Positions 23,425 to 32,742 of a DNA stretch of 64,000 bases are shown in pieces. Under the pieces are notes generated by a model that searched no databases, was not told the origin of the DNA, and saw only the letters and a program-made list of their open reading frames with translations. Location: contig SFFY01000007.1 of assembly GCA_004556745.1 (NCBI GenBank), positions 13,664-77,663 of the forward strand, read 5' to 3'. This DNA comes from Bacteroidales bacterium (GTDB lineage: Bacteria > Bacteroidota > Bacteroidia > Bacteroidales > Bacteroidaceae). A program made the translations under genes and the position numbers. The stretch's first letter is position 1. Each line of letters starts with the position of its first letter.

Positions 23425-24075
23425 ATGGAAAAAACACTAAAAAATCCCGCTTTCACCATGCTTTACTTCCACGGCTTCGCCTCTTCCGGCGCGAGCGGCA
23501 CGGTGGAAACCCTGCGCAAGATGCTGCCCTCGGCCGAAATCGTTGCGCCCGACATTCCCGTCGACCCTGTCGAGGCGTTGCCCTTTCTCAAAAGCCTCAC
23601 GGAGGAAGTAAAGCCCGATGTCATCGTGGGCACCAGCATGGGCGGCATGTATGCCCAGCAAATGCGCGGCTATCAGCGCGTCTGCGTCAATCCCGCGTTC
23701 AACATGTCGACGGCCAGCAAGCTGCTGCGCACGGGCACGTTCAAGTTTCTCAACGGGCGAAAGGACAAGGTGAAAGAATTTCGCATCACGAAAGAAACTA
23801 TCCAGCACTTCAACGCCATGGAGCGCGGGCAGTGGGACGGTATCACGCCCGAAGAGCAGGATTTGTGCTACGGCCTTTTCGGTATCCACGACAAACTGGT
23901 GAACACCTACGCCCTCTTTTTGAAGCACTATACGCACGCCCGCAAGTTCGACGGCGAGCATCAACTCAACGACAATGCCTTGCGCCACGCCCTCCTGCCC
24001 CTGCTCGGCGAACTGCTTGGCGACCGCCTCGAGCAGGCAAAGCAACCACCGTTGCCCGATTACATGCAGTATTGA
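23425..24075 (+). CDS. YqiA-type alpha/beta-hydrolase (esterase)
   Basis: A 216-residue cytosolic hydrolase. The ATG at 23425 (MEKTLKNPAFTMLYFHGFAS) was chosen because the longer frame is repeat F read as protein. The oxyanion region FHGFASSGASGTVETL comes first, then the nucleophile elbow GTSMGGMYA with Ser at about residue 74. A late HQLNDNALRHALLP may supply the catalytic His. The family (YqiA/YcfP) acts on short acyl esters; the natural substrate is unknown. The gene converges on ddh across repeat E. Confidence 0.85.
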   Translation: MEKTLKNPAFTMLYFHGFASSGASGTVETLRKMLPSAEIVAPDIPVDPVEALPFLKSLTEEVKPDVIVGTSMGGMYAQQMRGYQRVCVNPAFNMSTASKLLRTGTFKFLNGRKDKVKEFRITKETIQHFNAMERGQWDGITPEEQDLCYGLFGIHDKLVNTYALFLKHYTHARKFDGEHQLNDNALRHALLPLLGELLGDRLEQAKQPPLPDYMQY

Positions 24076-24233
24076 TTGCCCTTTGCGGCACTCCAAATCA
24101 GGGTCGAATCCACGTGCCCTCCGGGTGCGCTGCAAAAATCATATAAGACCATTGCGATTGTCTGCGCAGACAGTAGAACGTATCACCCGTGATAGCTCTG
24201 ACGGTCTGCGCAGACATTTTTTTGTTCCTATAA

Positions 24234-24440
24234 GACATTTTTCCCTTTCTCCTTGATATTTTCCCCTATCCTATAAGATATTTTTTATTACAAAGTTTGT
24301 AACATGTATTACAAACTTTGTAATACGTATTAGAAACTTTGTAACAAGCGTTACAAACTTTGTAACAAACTTTTTCTGCGCAGACAGAAAAAAATATCAT
24401 GCTGAAAATAAAAACTATCTTGCAGAAAGGAAAAATTTTC
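24234..24440. repeat. 21-bp-period palindrome array, copy 2 (repeat E)
   Basis: The core 24288-24366 has four TTACAAA-(C/G)-TTTGTAA-type palindromes at 21-bp spacing. GATATTTT-type units flank it on the left and the reversed units (AAAATATC) on the right. CTGCGCAGAC palindromes occur on both sides (about 24204 and 24376). It lies between converging genes. The preceding stretch 24076-24233 holds nothing else recognisable. Confidence 0.85.
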
Positions 24441-24487
24441 AAGGAGACAGGGTGAGTGGTCACATAAGATAATTGCTGAAAAACAGG

Positions 24488-24534
24488 CAGAAAAAAGTCC
24501 GCCGCAGCGTCAGAAGCCTGACGTTGCGGCGGAC
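24488..24534 (-). terminator. Terminator of ddh
   Basis: A 17-bp stem with one G-T type mismatch (24497-24513 with 24518-24534) is followed on the minus strand by a T-run. Confidence 0.85.
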
Positions 24535-24558
24535 AATTATATTTGTAGTGTGTCTATG

Positions 24559-25458
24559 CTATACCAAGTGGGCGATGAGTTCCTCGCGGTCGCCAGGGAG
24601 CAAGTCGATGACGGGCACCTCCACCATTGTGTAGCAGCCGGGCTGCTGGCGCATCGTGGCGCGGGCCACGCAAACGAGCACCTGACCCGTGAGGGCGGGG
24701 TTGTTGATTTTCATGTTGAACTCAAAGAGTTGGTTCTGCGTCTTGCCGCTCACGCCCTTGCGCACAAGGTTCACGCCATGCCCCATGTCGATCACCTCGT
24801 CCACGCTGGGCACTTCGATAACGTGCGTCTCGTCGTTGGCAAAGTAGGGGTCGGCCTTGATATCTGCGGCCACCTGCGCGTAGTCGTGACCCGGTTCGAT
24901 TTCCACGTAAACCATGCGGCGGTGAATGCCCTGTCCCGTGGGAATAGTCATGGAAAGCGCGGCCTTAACGCCCTTGATGGCTTTCACAGCTACGGTGTGG
25001 CCCATCGACATACCCGGACCGAAATTCGTGTAACTCAATCCCTTGGGCGCAATCGCCTGCAAAAGCGTGCGCACTACGGAATCGCTGCCCGGATCCCAGC
25101 CGGCGGAAATGATGCTCACGGCACCGGCCTTGCGTGCTGCCTCGCCGAGGGAACGGCGCAGGGAGGTGATTTGCGTGTGAATGTCGAAACTGTCCACGGT
25201 GTTGATGCCAAGGGCGAGGATGTCGAGCGCAAACTTCTCTACGCTGCGGGTCGGCGTGGCGAGAATGGCAACGTCCACGTTTTCCAACTCGCGAATGTCG
25301 CCCACCACGCGGTAGGGTTTCAACTGTGCAGGCTGCTCGTCCTGCGGATTACGGCGCACGATGCCGGCAATCTCGAAATCGGGCGCGGCTTCCAGTGCTT
25401 CAATCGTGTAGTGGCCTATGTTGCCATAGCCTACTACGGCGGCTCTTATCTTTTTCAT
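24559..25458 (-). CDS. ddh: meso-Diaminopimelate D-dehydrogenase
   Basis: A 299-residue NADPH-dependent enzyme that makes meso-diaminopimelate in one step from tetrahydrodipicolinate, supplying lysine and peptidoglycan synthesis. The nucleotide-binding loop VVGYGNIGHYTIEAL is at residues 8-22. Substrate-site stretches typical of the family can be read: VDSFDIH, SAGWDPGSDSVVRTL and NFGPGMSMGHTVAV. The length is close to the usual 300-326. It is a monocistronic gene, convergent with the esterase, with its own terminator. Confidence 0.95.
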   Translation of the reverse strand: MKKIRAAVVGYGNIGHYTIEALEAAPDFEIAGIVRRNPQDEQPAQLKPYRVVGDIRELENVDVAILATPTRSVEKFALDILALGINTVDSFDIHTQITSLRRSLGEAARKAGAVSIISAGWDPGSDSVVRTLLQAIAPKGLSYTNFGPGMSMGHTVAVKAIKGVKAALSMTIPTGQGIHRRMVYVEIEPGHDYAQVAADIKADPYFANDETHVIEVPSVDEVIDMGHGVNLVRKGVSGKTQNQLFEFNMKINNPALTGQVLVCVARATMRQQPGCYTMVEVPVIDLLPGDREELIAHLV

Positions 25459-25855
25459 GTTTTGGGTATTTGTTTGTTTTTTGACGCTGCAAATTTACAC
25501 GTTTTTGGGGAGCTTGAAAGCAAAGAAACGCAGCGTTTTTGCCATTATCAGATAAAATATAATCTAAAATACGCTTCACATCAGCCGTAATGGCCGACAG
25601 TTGCCAGACGCGCGACACAGAGTCCCCTGAAATTCTATCACTCTGATACTGCTTGCAAAATGAAAGCTGGGTTGGGCGATTTGTATGCAAATAACTCAAT
25701 TTAGGCGACACTATGACGCGATAGGTAAAAAAGGGGGCTCAAAGTTGTGGCAAGTAACTACCTTTTCCGTAACTTTGTACGCTTATAATTGGCTTTTGCC
25801 ACGGAAAAGGAATTTTTCTTGTTGCTCACACAATATTAATTATACAATATATTTT
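25459..25855. other. Divergent promoter region between ddh and metG
   Basis: About 400 bp without a gene. On the minus strand TAAATTTG (25490-25497) is a good downstream box for ddh, with CTTTG 23 bp upstream, a little too far. On the plus strand the metG promoter lies at 25744-25777. Nothing else was recognised in 25525-25740. Confidence 0.5.
25744..25777 (+). promoter_or_regulatory. Probable promoter of metG
   Basis: GTTG at 25744-25747 lies 22 bp before a perfect TAACTTTG at 25770-25777. Confidence 0.55.
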
Positions 25856-27898
25856 ATGGAAAAGAAATTCAACCGCACCCTCGTCACGGCAGCCCTGCCC
25901 TACGCCAACGGCGGCGTGCATATAGGACACCTCGCCGGGGTGTATGTTCCCGCCGACATCTACGTGCGCTACCTGCGCCTCAAAGGGGAGGACGTGCTCT
26001 ACATCTGCGGCTCGGACGAACACGGCGTGCCTGTCACAATCCGCGCCCGCAAGGAAGGCTGCACACCGCAGGAGGTTGTGGACAGATATAACCGCATCAT
26101 CAAGGACTCGTTTGAGGAGTTCGGCATCTCGTTCGACGTGTTCGGACGCACCACAAGCGAAACGCACCGCAAGACGGCCTCCGACTTCTTCCGCAAGCTC
26201 TACGACAAAGGCGAGTTTGTGGAACAGGAGAGCGAGCAGTACTACGACGAGGAGGCCAAGACCTTCCTCGCCGACCGCTACATCACGGGCGAATGTCCCC
26301 ACTGCCACGCCGAAGGCGCTTACGGTGACCAGTGCGAGAAGTGCGGCACGGCCCTTTCGCCCGAAGAACTCATCAACCCGAAGAGCACGGTGAGCGGCTC
26401 GGTGCCCGTGATGAAAAAGACGAAGCACTGGTATCTGCCGCTCGACAAGCACCAGCAATGGCTCGAGCCGTGGATTACGAAGGACCATACAGAATGGCGC
26501 AGCAACGTGATGGGACAGTGCAAAAGCTGGTTCGACATGGGCTTGAAACCCCGTGCCGTGAGCCGCGACCTCGACTGGGGTATCCCCGTGCCCGTGGAAG
26601 GGGCAGACGGGAAGGTGCTCTACGTGTGGTTTGACGCGCCCATCGGCTACATCTCCAACACCAAGGATCTCAGGCCCGACGACTGGGAGCTGTGGTGGAA
26701 AAGCCCCGACACGCGCCTCGTGCATTTTATCGGCAAGGACAACATCGTGTTCCACTGCATCGTGTTCCCCGCCATGCTTAAAGCCGAGGGGTCGTATATC
26801 CTGCCCGACAACGTGCCCGCCAACGAGTTCCTTAACCTCGAGGACGACAAAATCAGCACCTCACGCTGCTGGGCAGTGTGGCTCCACGAATACCTCAAAG
26901 AATTGCCCGGCAAGCAGGACGTGCTGCGCTATGTGCTGACCGCCAACGCACCGGAAACGAAGGACAACAACTTTACGTGGAAGGATTTCCAGGCACGCAA
27001 CAACAACGAGCTTGTGGCCGTGTACGGCAACTTCGTGAACCGCGCCCTGCAACTCACTAAGAAATACTACGACGGCATCGTGCCCGCCTGCGGCGAACTC
27101 AACGACACCGACCGCGCCACAATCGACGAGTTTAAAAACGTGAAGGCCGACGTGGAGCGCCTGCTCGACGGTTTCCGCTTCCGCGACGCGCAGAAAGAGG
27201 CGATGAACCTCGCCCGCATCGGTAACAAATACCTCGCCGACGCAGAGCCGTGGAAAGTAATCAAGACGGACCCCGAGCGCGTGAAGACCATCATCAACCT
27301 CTCGCTGCAACTCGTGGCCAACCTTGCCATCGCCTTCGAGCCGTTCCTGCCCTTCTCATCGGAAAGGCTGAAAGGAATGCTGGCCGTGGACGGCCTGTCG
27401 TGGGCATCGCTCGGCGCAACCGACCTGCTACCCGCCGGCCACAAAATCGGCGAACCGGCATTGCTGTTTGAGAAAATCGAGGACAGCGTGGTGGAAGCGC
27501 AGGTGGCCAAGCTGCAGCAGTGCAAGAAGGAAATGGCAGAGGCCGCCTACAAGGCAGAGCCCGTGAAGGCCGACATCGCTTTCTCCGACTTTGAGAAACT
27601 CGACATCCGCGTGGGCACGGTGCTCTCCTGCGAGCGCGTGCCGAAGATGAAGAAGCTCCTGAAATTCGAGATTGCCGACGGACTGGAAAACCGCACCATC
27701 GTAAGCGGCATCGCCATGCACTACGAGCCCGAAACGCTGGTGGGCAAGCAGGTGTGCTTCATCGCCAACCTGCCGCCGCGCGAGTTCAAAGGCGGCCTCG
27801 TGAGCCAAGGCATGATACTCTCCGCCGTGAACTGCGACGGCACGCTGAGCGTCATCACGCCTGAGCGCAAAGTAGCAGCCGGCAGCAGCGTGTGCTGA
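25856..27898 (+). CDS. metG: Methionyl-tRNA synthetase
   Basis: A 680-residue enzyme charging tRNA-Met. I chose the ATG at 25856 (MEKKFNRTLVTAALPYANGG) because it starts just before the catalytic HIGH motif (GGVHIGHLAG). The zinc knuckle has CPHC and CEKC pairs at about residues 145-165. The usual KMSKS loop reads KISTSR, the form normal in Bacteroidetes. The C-terminal tRNA-binding (EMAP/Trbp111-like) domain starts at about residue 575 (FEKLDIRVGTVLSCERVPK), so this is the long dimeric type. Confidence 0.97.
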   Translation: MEKKFNRTLVTAALPYANGGVHIGHLAGVYVPADIYVRYLRLKGEDVLYICGSDEHGVPVTIRARKEGCTPQEVVDRYNRIIKDSFEEFGISFDVFGRTTSETHRKTASDFFRKLYDKGEFVEQESEQYYDEEAKTFLADRYITGECPHCHAEGAYGDQCEKCGTALSPEELINPKSTVSGSVPVMKKTKHWYLPLDKHQQWLEPWITKDHTEWRSNVMGQCKSWFDMGLKPRAVSRDLDWGIPVPVEGADGKVLYVWFDAPIGYISNTKDLRPDDWELWWKSPDTRLVHFIGKDNIVFHCIVFPAMLKAEGSYILPDNVPANEFLNLEDDKISTSRCWAVWLHEYLKELPGKQDVLRYVLTANAPETKDNNFTWKDFQARNNNELVAVYGNFVNRALQLTKKYYDGIVPACGELNDTDRATIDEFKNVKADVERLLDGFRFRDAQKEAMNLARIGNKYLADAEPWKVIKTDPERVKTIINLSLQLVANLAIAFEPFLPFSSERLKGMLAVDGLSWASLGATDLLPAGHKIGEPALLFEKIEDSVVEAQVAKLQQCKKEMAEAAYKAEPVKADIAFSDFEKLDIRVGTVLSCERVPKMKKLLKFEIADGLENRTIVSGIAMHYEPETLVGKQVCFIANLPPREFKGGLVSQGMILSAVNCDGTLSVITPERKVAAGSSVC

Positions 27899-27963
27899 GG
27901 CCATAATATGCGACAAATTCAATCCAAAATAACAAATAACAACTTTCCCACTTAAAATCAACC

Positions 27964-30525
27964 ATGAAAAGAAGTCTGCTTATTACTTTGGCTATCGGCT
28001 TGGCAAGCGCCTTGCTGTATGCCGGTCCGGCGAAGCGCGTGCCGGTAAAGCGCACGCAGGCCGACGGAACTGTTGTCACCGTATTGCTCACAGGCGATGA
28101 GCATTTCCATTTCCACACCACCGAAGACGGCATTCCCGTATGCGAGGCCGAAAACGGCTCGTTCTACTACGCCCGGCTCGCCGACGGCAAACTCACGCCC
28201 ACCGCGCAACTCGTGCACCCGGCTGAACAGCGCACTGCCGCCGAAACGGAGTTCCTGAAAACTAATCGGCTCAACGTGCAAGACGTGCAGCAGATATGGA
28301 GCAACAAACTCGCCGCCGCCAAGGCCGTGCAGCGTGTCAAGGCCAAAAGCCCAGCGCAGCGCGCCTCAGCCTTCGAGGGCAAAAAGCGCGCCCTGCTGAT
28401 TCTCGTGAACTTTGCCGACACGAAAATGGCATCGACCAGCACCAAGGCGAAGTTTGAAGAAATGATGAATACGCGCGGCACGAAGATCAACGGCAACTAC
28501 GGCAGCGTGCGCGACTACTTCTACGACCAGTCGTACGGTAAGCTCGACATGGAGTTTGACGTCGTGGGACCCGTGAACCTCACCCGCAACATGTCGTACT
28601 ACGGCGCAGACTCCGGCTCCGAGGGCAACGACGTGCGCCCCGAATATATGGTGGCAGAAGCCTGCAAGGCCGTAGACAGCGAGGTGGATTTCAGCAACTA
28701 CGACTGGGACGGCGACGGAGAGGTGGACCAAATATATGTCATCTACGCCGGATATAGCCAAGCCAGCGGCGCAAGCACAAACACCGTCTGGCCGCACCGC
28801 TACTGGCTGCAATACCGCTACGGATACCTCGCGCTCGACGGCGTGCAAATCAACTCTTACGCCTGCTCCTCCGAACTCAACGGCACGAGCGGCACGAAGA
28901 TGGCAGGCATCGGCCCCATGTGCCACGAATACAGCCACTGCTTCGACCTGCCCGACTTCTACGACACGAACTATGGCGGCAACTGGGGTATGGACAACTG
29001 GGATATCATGGACACGGGCGCCTACGGCGGCGACGGCTACGTGCCCGCGCCTTACACCTCTTACGAACGCATGTTCTGCGGCTGGCTCACGCCCACCGTG
29101 CTCGACAGCCCCATCACCATCCAGGACATGAAGCCCATCACGGATGAGCCAGAGGCATACATCATCTACAACGACAGGAATAAGGACGAATATTATCTGC
29201 TCGAAAACCATCAGCAGAAAGGCTGGGACTCTTACAGCGATGGCCACGGCATGCTCGTGCTGCACGTGACCTATAGCCAGTCTGCCTGGGACCAGAACAC
29301 GCCCAACAACGGCACGCCGCAGCGCATGACGATTATCCCCGCCGACAACCAGTTTGCCTCGGGCAACTATTACGGACAGCCTTACACCCTTCCCACAGAC
29401 CGCGCCGGCGACCCCTATCCCGGCACGAAGCGCAACAAGTCGCTTACCGACACGTCTACGCCTGCAGCCAAACTCAACACCGCCAACAGCGACGGCCGCA
29501 AGTATATGGGCAAACCCATCGAGAACATCACGGAGAGTAGCGACGGCCTGATTACCTTCGACTTTATGGGCGGCAACACAACGGGCACGCCCCTGCCGCT
29601 CGAAGCCACGAATATTTCCGAAACGGGCTTCACCGCCAACTGGACGGCCGTGGAAGGCGCATCGTCTTACAACCTCAAAGTGTTCAACAACTCTCTGAAA
29701 AATCCTACGCCCTACCAGCAGGTGCTTGAAACCTTCGACAATGTGCAGGGCAGCGGCAACGGCGCAGACGGAATCACCAACATCTCCGCCGTGCTCGATA
29801 CCTATCTCTCCCAAACTGGCTGGACAGGCACTTATATCTACGGCAGCGACGGCCGCGTGCGCATCGGCAAGAGCAGCCTCAACGGCTCGCTCATCACGCC
29901 TTCCTGCAACGCGCCCGCCGACGGCAACGTGACGGTGCGCCTCCTGCCCGAGCAATATTCCTCGTACACCGACGTTGAGACCAAAGTGAGCATCCTCACG
30001 GGCAACAACCAGGAGTTTGCCTCGCAAACCATCTCTGCCAACACCGGCACCTACTACGTGCATTTCACCGACGTGGCAGCAACCTATAAGGTGGGCATCT
30101 ATCCCTCCAAGCGCATCTACGTGACGGAAATGGGCGTTTACAACGGCGACTTCTCCGAACTCAACTTCACGGACGAGGCGCTTAACAACAGCGCCGGCGC
30201 AGATACGCCCGTAGTTTCGGCAAACAATATTTCCGGCACGTCGTATGCCGTCGCAGGCCTGCGCCCGGGCTTTGAATATTCCTATATGGTGCAAGCCATC
30301 GGTGCGGAAGGTCTCTCTCTTTGGAGCAAGGCGATGCCCGTGCAGCTGACTACGGGCATCAGCACGCTGCGCCCCGCCGTAGACCCGACGCTCCCCGTTG
30401 AGATTTACACGCCCGAGGGTCGCTATCTCGGCAAGCGCGCAGCCCGCGCCGCCAAGAACGGCCTGCCCGCCGGCATCTACCTCTTCCGTCAAGGCGACAA
30501 GGTGGAAAAAGTGCTGGTGAAATAA
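27964..30525 (+). CDS. Secreted M6-family metalloprotease with T9SS-type tail
   Basis: 853 residues. The signal peptide is at about 1-20 (SLLITLAIGLASALLYAG) and a propeptide-like region runs to about residue 135. The zinc site HEYSHCFDLPD starts at residue 321, followed by NWGMDNWDIMDTGAYGG, as in M6 (immune inhibitor A-like) peptidases. Residues about 540-600 and 740-800 look like fibronectin-type domains (TNISETGFTANWTAVEGASS). The last 50 residues (VEIYTPEGRYLG, then GLPAGIYLFRQGDKVEKVLV) have the form of a short T9SS sorting tail. It is probably a surface or released protease. Confidence 0.88.
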   Translation: MKRSLLITLAIGLASALLYAGPAKRVPVKRTQADGTVVTVLLTGDEHFHFHTTEDGIPVCEAENGSFYYARLADGKLTPTAQLVHPAEQRTAAETEFLKTNRLNVQDVQQIWSNKLAAAKAVQRVKAKSPAQRASAFEGKKRALLILVNFADTKMASTSTKAKFEEMMNTRGTKINGNYGSVRDYFYDQSYGKLDMEFDVVGPVNLTRNMSYYGADSGSEGNDVRPEYMVAEACKAVDSEVDFSNYDWDGDGEVDQIYVIYAGYSQASGASTNTVWPHRYWLQYRYGYLALDGVQINSYACSSELNGTSGTKMAGIGPMCHEYSHCFDLPDFYDTNYGGNWGMDNWDIMDTGAYGGDGYVPAPYTSYERMFCGWLTPTVLDSPITIQDMKPITDEPEAYIIYNDRNKDEYYLLENHQQKGWDSYSDGHGMLVLHVTYSQSAWDQNTPNNGTPQRMTIIPADNQFASGNYYGQPYTLPTDRAGDPYPGTKRNKSLTDTSTPAAKLNTANSDGRKYMGKPIENITESSDGLITFDFMGGNTTGTPLPLEATNISETGFTANWTAVEGASSYNLKVFNNSLKNPTPYQQVLETFDNVQGSGNGADGITNISAVLDTYLSQTGWTGTYIYGSDGRVRIGKSSLNGSLITPSCNAPADGNVTVRLLPEQYSSYTDVETKVSILTGNNQEFASQTISANTGTYYVHFTDVAATYKVGIYPSKRIYVTEMGVYNGDFSELNFTDEALNNSAGADTPVVSANNISGTSYAVAGLRPGFEYSYMVQAIGAEGLSLWSKAMPVQLTTGISTLRPAVDPTLPVEIYTPEGRYLGKRAARAAKNGLPAGIYLFRQGDKVEKVLVK

Positions 30526-30552
30526 GGCAAAAGCAACAGCCCCACAATACGG

Positions 30553-30594
30553 CACGGGTCGGCTTCCAAATCAGGAAACCGACCCGTGTTTTGT
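30553..30594 (+). terminator. Terminator of the M6 protease gene
   Basis: A 10-bp outer stem (CACGGGTCGG, 30553-30562, with CCGACCCGTG, 30579-30588) is followed by TTTTGTTT. Confidence 0.8.
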
Positions 30595-30764
30595 GTTTGC
30601 ATGGGGGCGTTTACAACGAATATGCGCCTACAATGTTGGCAGAAAAAAAGAACGGCAGGCTCCATTACTGGTCTACCCACCGCACTGCAAAAATACATAT
30701 TTGATTATAAGCCACAAAAGAAATATACAAAATTTCAGGCGAAATTGCGCGGGCAGCAGGACTC

Positions 30765-30815
30765 TTGCCTATGTTTTAGAAAGATTTTGGGCAAAAGTTG
30801 CCTATGTTTTAGAAA
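30765..30815. repeat. Pair of perfect 18-bp direct repeats before the AAA ATPase gene
   Basis: TTGCCTATGTTTTAGAAA occurs at 30765-30782 and 30798-30815, 33 bp start to start (about three helical turns), just upstream of the promoter box. It is a candidate binding site for a regulator. The rest of 30595-30764 shows nothing recognisable. Confidence 0.75.
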
Positions 30816-30830
30816 ATAGATTTACCTTTG
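30797..30830 (+). promoter_or_regulatory. Probable promoter of the AAA ATPase gene
   Basis: TACCTTTG at 30823-30830 fits the consensus. GTTG at 30797-30800 is a partial upstream box at 22 bp and lies inside the second direct repeat. Confidence 0.5.
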
Positions 30831-30845
30831 TGTCATAAAATCAAT

Positions 30846-32216
30846 ATGTTGCGTATGTACAAGCGAGAGATTGTAAAGCAGCTGAATATTTGGCGCAATA
30901 AGGCACACCGCAAGCCGCTGGTGCTGCGTGGTGCCAGACAGGTGGGGAAAACCACGCTCGTAAAGGAATTTGGCAAGGATTTCGATGCCTTCGTCTACCT
31001 AAATCTCGAAAAGGGCGATGCCGAAATATTCAGAAAGTTCAGCGATGTCAGAGCGTTGTGGCAGTACATCTGCCTCACCCGCCAAATCATGCAGGGCAAG
31101 GGCAGTAGCATACTACTCTTCATTGACGAAATCCAGGAAGAGCCAAAGGCGGTGGCCATGCTGCGCTATTTCTACGAAGAGTTGCCCGAGATACACGTAA
31201 TTGCCGCGGGGAGCAGACTGCAAAGCCTGACAAAAGCAGGACTGTCGTTTCCCGTGGGGCGCGTGGAATACCTGACCTTGCGCCCGTTCTCGTTCGCCGA
31301 ATATATCGAAGCGAAAAGGGGAGAGGCTTGGGCAGATATGGTGCGCGGACTCTCCGTGCCCGAAATGCTACACGAAGACATGATAGCCGAGTTTAATACG
31401 TTTGCGCTTGTTGGCGGTATGCCCGAGGCGGTGGCAGAATACCTTGACGCGGGCGACATCACGCGGCTTGCGCCCATATTCAACGCCTTATTGAAAGGCT
31501 ATAACGAGGACGCTGAAAAATTTGCGAAAAATCAGGAACAGGCGAAAATCTTGCGCCATATATTAAGCACGGCGTGGCTCTCTGCCGCCGAAACCATTAC
31601 ATTCGGCTGCTTCGGCAACAGCAGCTACACCGCCACACAAATACATGATGCCATGGACCTGCTGGAAAGGGCTTACCTCCTTTCTTTGGACTACCCAGTC
31701 ACGGCAACGGCAGTCCCCGCCATGCCGGCGAAAAGGCGCGCGCCGAAACTCATGATGGTAGACACGGGGTTGGCCAACTTCTTTGCCGGCATTCAGGTGC
31801 AATATTTGCAAAACAAAGAACTGCTGGATACGTGGCGCGGCAGGGCGGCAGAGCACATCGTGGCACAGGAGTTGCGTATCGCAGCTGACAGGCAATATAA
31901 AGAATCCCAATACTTTTGGGTGCGCGACCAAAAAGGCGCGACGGCAGAAGTGGATTTCATTTGGCAGGACGGCATACAGATCATCCCCATCGAGGTGAAA
32001 GCCGGCACAAACTCCCGGCTGCGTTCCCTGCACTCTTTTGTCAATGCCTGCGAGCGCCCAGTGGTGGCGCTAAGGGTATGGAGCGGCAATTATTCGGTGC
32101 AGGAAGTGACAACGCCCGCGCCTCACGCCAAACCCTTCCGCCTCGTGAATGTTCCGTTCTATTATATCGGTCAGATCGACACGCTATTGAATAGATTACT
32201 CCAAGCTGCGCAATAG
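30846..32216 (+). CDS. AAA ATPase with DUF4143 domain
   Basis: A 456-residue ATPase of the AAA_14/DUF4143 family. Walker A reads GARQVGKTT at about residue 31 and Walker B ILLFIDEIQ at about 90, followed by the sensor stretch VIAAGSRLQSL. The C-terminal DUF4143 part ends with a nuclease-like fold, suggested by WVRDQKGATAEVDFIW and IIPIEVKAG, which resemble PD-(D/E)xK positions. The function of the family is unknown; roles in DNA or defence have been proposed. Starts at 30846 or 30855 are both possible. It carries direct repeats in its promoter and overlaps the 3' end of the convergent phosphatase gene by 21 bp. Confidence 0.88.
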   Translation: MLRMYKREIVKQLNIWRNKAHRKPLVLRGARQVGKTTLVKEFGKDFDAFVYLNLEKGDAEIFRKFSDVRALWQYICLTRQIMQGKGSSILLFIDEIQEEPKAVAMLRYFYEELPEIHVIAAGSRLQSLTKAGLSFPVGRVEYLTLRPFSFAEYIEAKRGEAWADMVRGLSVPEMLHEDMIAEFNTFALVGGMPEAVAEYLDAGDITRLAPIFNALLKGYNEDAEKFAKNQEQAKILRHILSTAWLSAAETITFGCFGNSSYTATQIHDAMDLLERAYLLSLDYPVTATAVPAMPAKRRAPKLMMVDTGLANFFAGIQVQYLQNKELLDTWRGRAAEHIVAQELRIAADRQYKESQYFWVRDQKGATAEVDFIWQDGIQIIPIEVKAGTNSRLRSLHSFVNACERPVVALRVWSGNYSVQEVTTPAPHAKPFRLVNVPFYYIGQIDTLLNRLLQAAQ

Positions 32217-32654
32217 TTCGGCGCAGGCATCTTCGCATAGGTCTACGACGTGCTCGAAATCGGCGGCAGTGCCATAATAAGGGTCGGGAATGGACGGGGA
32301 GGCGTGGCGCGTGAGGTAGTCGGCAAGGAGCAGCACCTCGGCCTTGGCATCTGCCGGGCGCAGGCGGGCAAGGCCGCGCAGGTTGGCGGCATCCATTGCC
32401 ACGATGTAGTCGAAACGGCGGAAGTCGGCGGCGCAGGCGGGACGGGAACGATGCGTGAGGCGGTAGCCGCGCCGATCAGCCGTGCGGCGCATGCGCTCAT
32501 CGGCAAGTTCGCCTTCGTGATAGTCAATCAGGCCGGCAGAGTCAATCTCAAAATCTTTGCCCCTGCCGCTGCGCTCCGCCAGCGTGCGGAACACTTCTTC
32601 GGCCAAAGGGGAGCGGCATATATTGCCGAGACATATAAATAATATATGGGTCAT
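32196..32654 (-). CDS. Low-molecular-weight protein tyrosine phosphatase
   Basis: A 152-residue cytosolic phosphatase. The catalytic loop CLGNICRSPLAE (CX5RS type) is at residues 8-19 of the protein starting at the ATG at 32654. The general-acid Asp lies in IPDPYYG near residue 121. The usual substrates in bacteria are tyrosine kinases of exopolysaccharide export or arginine-phosphate proteins; the target here is unknown. The upstream extension of the frame is repeat F and was left out. Its 3' end overlaps the convergent ATPase gene. Confidence 0.93.
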   Translation of the reverse strand: MTHILFICLGNICRSPLAEEVFRTLAERSGRGKDFEIDSAGLIDYHEGELADERMRRTADRRGYRLTHRSRPACAADFRRFDYIVAMDAANLRGLARLRPADAKAEVLLLADYLTRHASPSIPDPYYGTAADFEHVVDLCEDACAELLRSLE

Positions 32655-32657
32655 GGG

Positions 32658-32678
32658 AGTAAACGAGTAGACAAGTAA
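32658..32678. repeat. Short 8-bp-period repeat (repeat F)
   Basis: AGTAAACG-AGTAGACA-AGTAA lies 3 bp upstream of the phosphatase start codon. Confidence 0.6.
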
Positions 32679-32689
32679 GCACATATAAT

Positions 32690-32721
32690 AAAAAGCCGCA
32701 GGCGGGGGTCTGCGGCTTTTT
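32690..32721. terminator. Hairpin terminator after the second beta-galactosidase
   Basis: A perfect 12-bp stem (32690-32701 with 32710-32721) has A5 on one side and T5 on the other, so it can act in both directions. It lies 21 bp past the GH2 stop on the minus strand. Confidence 0.8.
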
Positions 32722-32742
32722 ACCGTTTATAATGATGCTTTA

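Noticed and set aside
24080..24135. tRNA-like T-loop sequence GGTCGAATCC near 24102
   Set aside because: It has no matching acceptor stem, D-arm or anticodon arm and is one base short of the usual GGTTCGAATCC. It is probably chance or a very old remnant.
26840..26880. Non-standard KMSKS loop (KISTSR) in metG considered as a defect
   Set aside because: This is the usual form in Bacteroidetes methionyl-tRNA synthetases.
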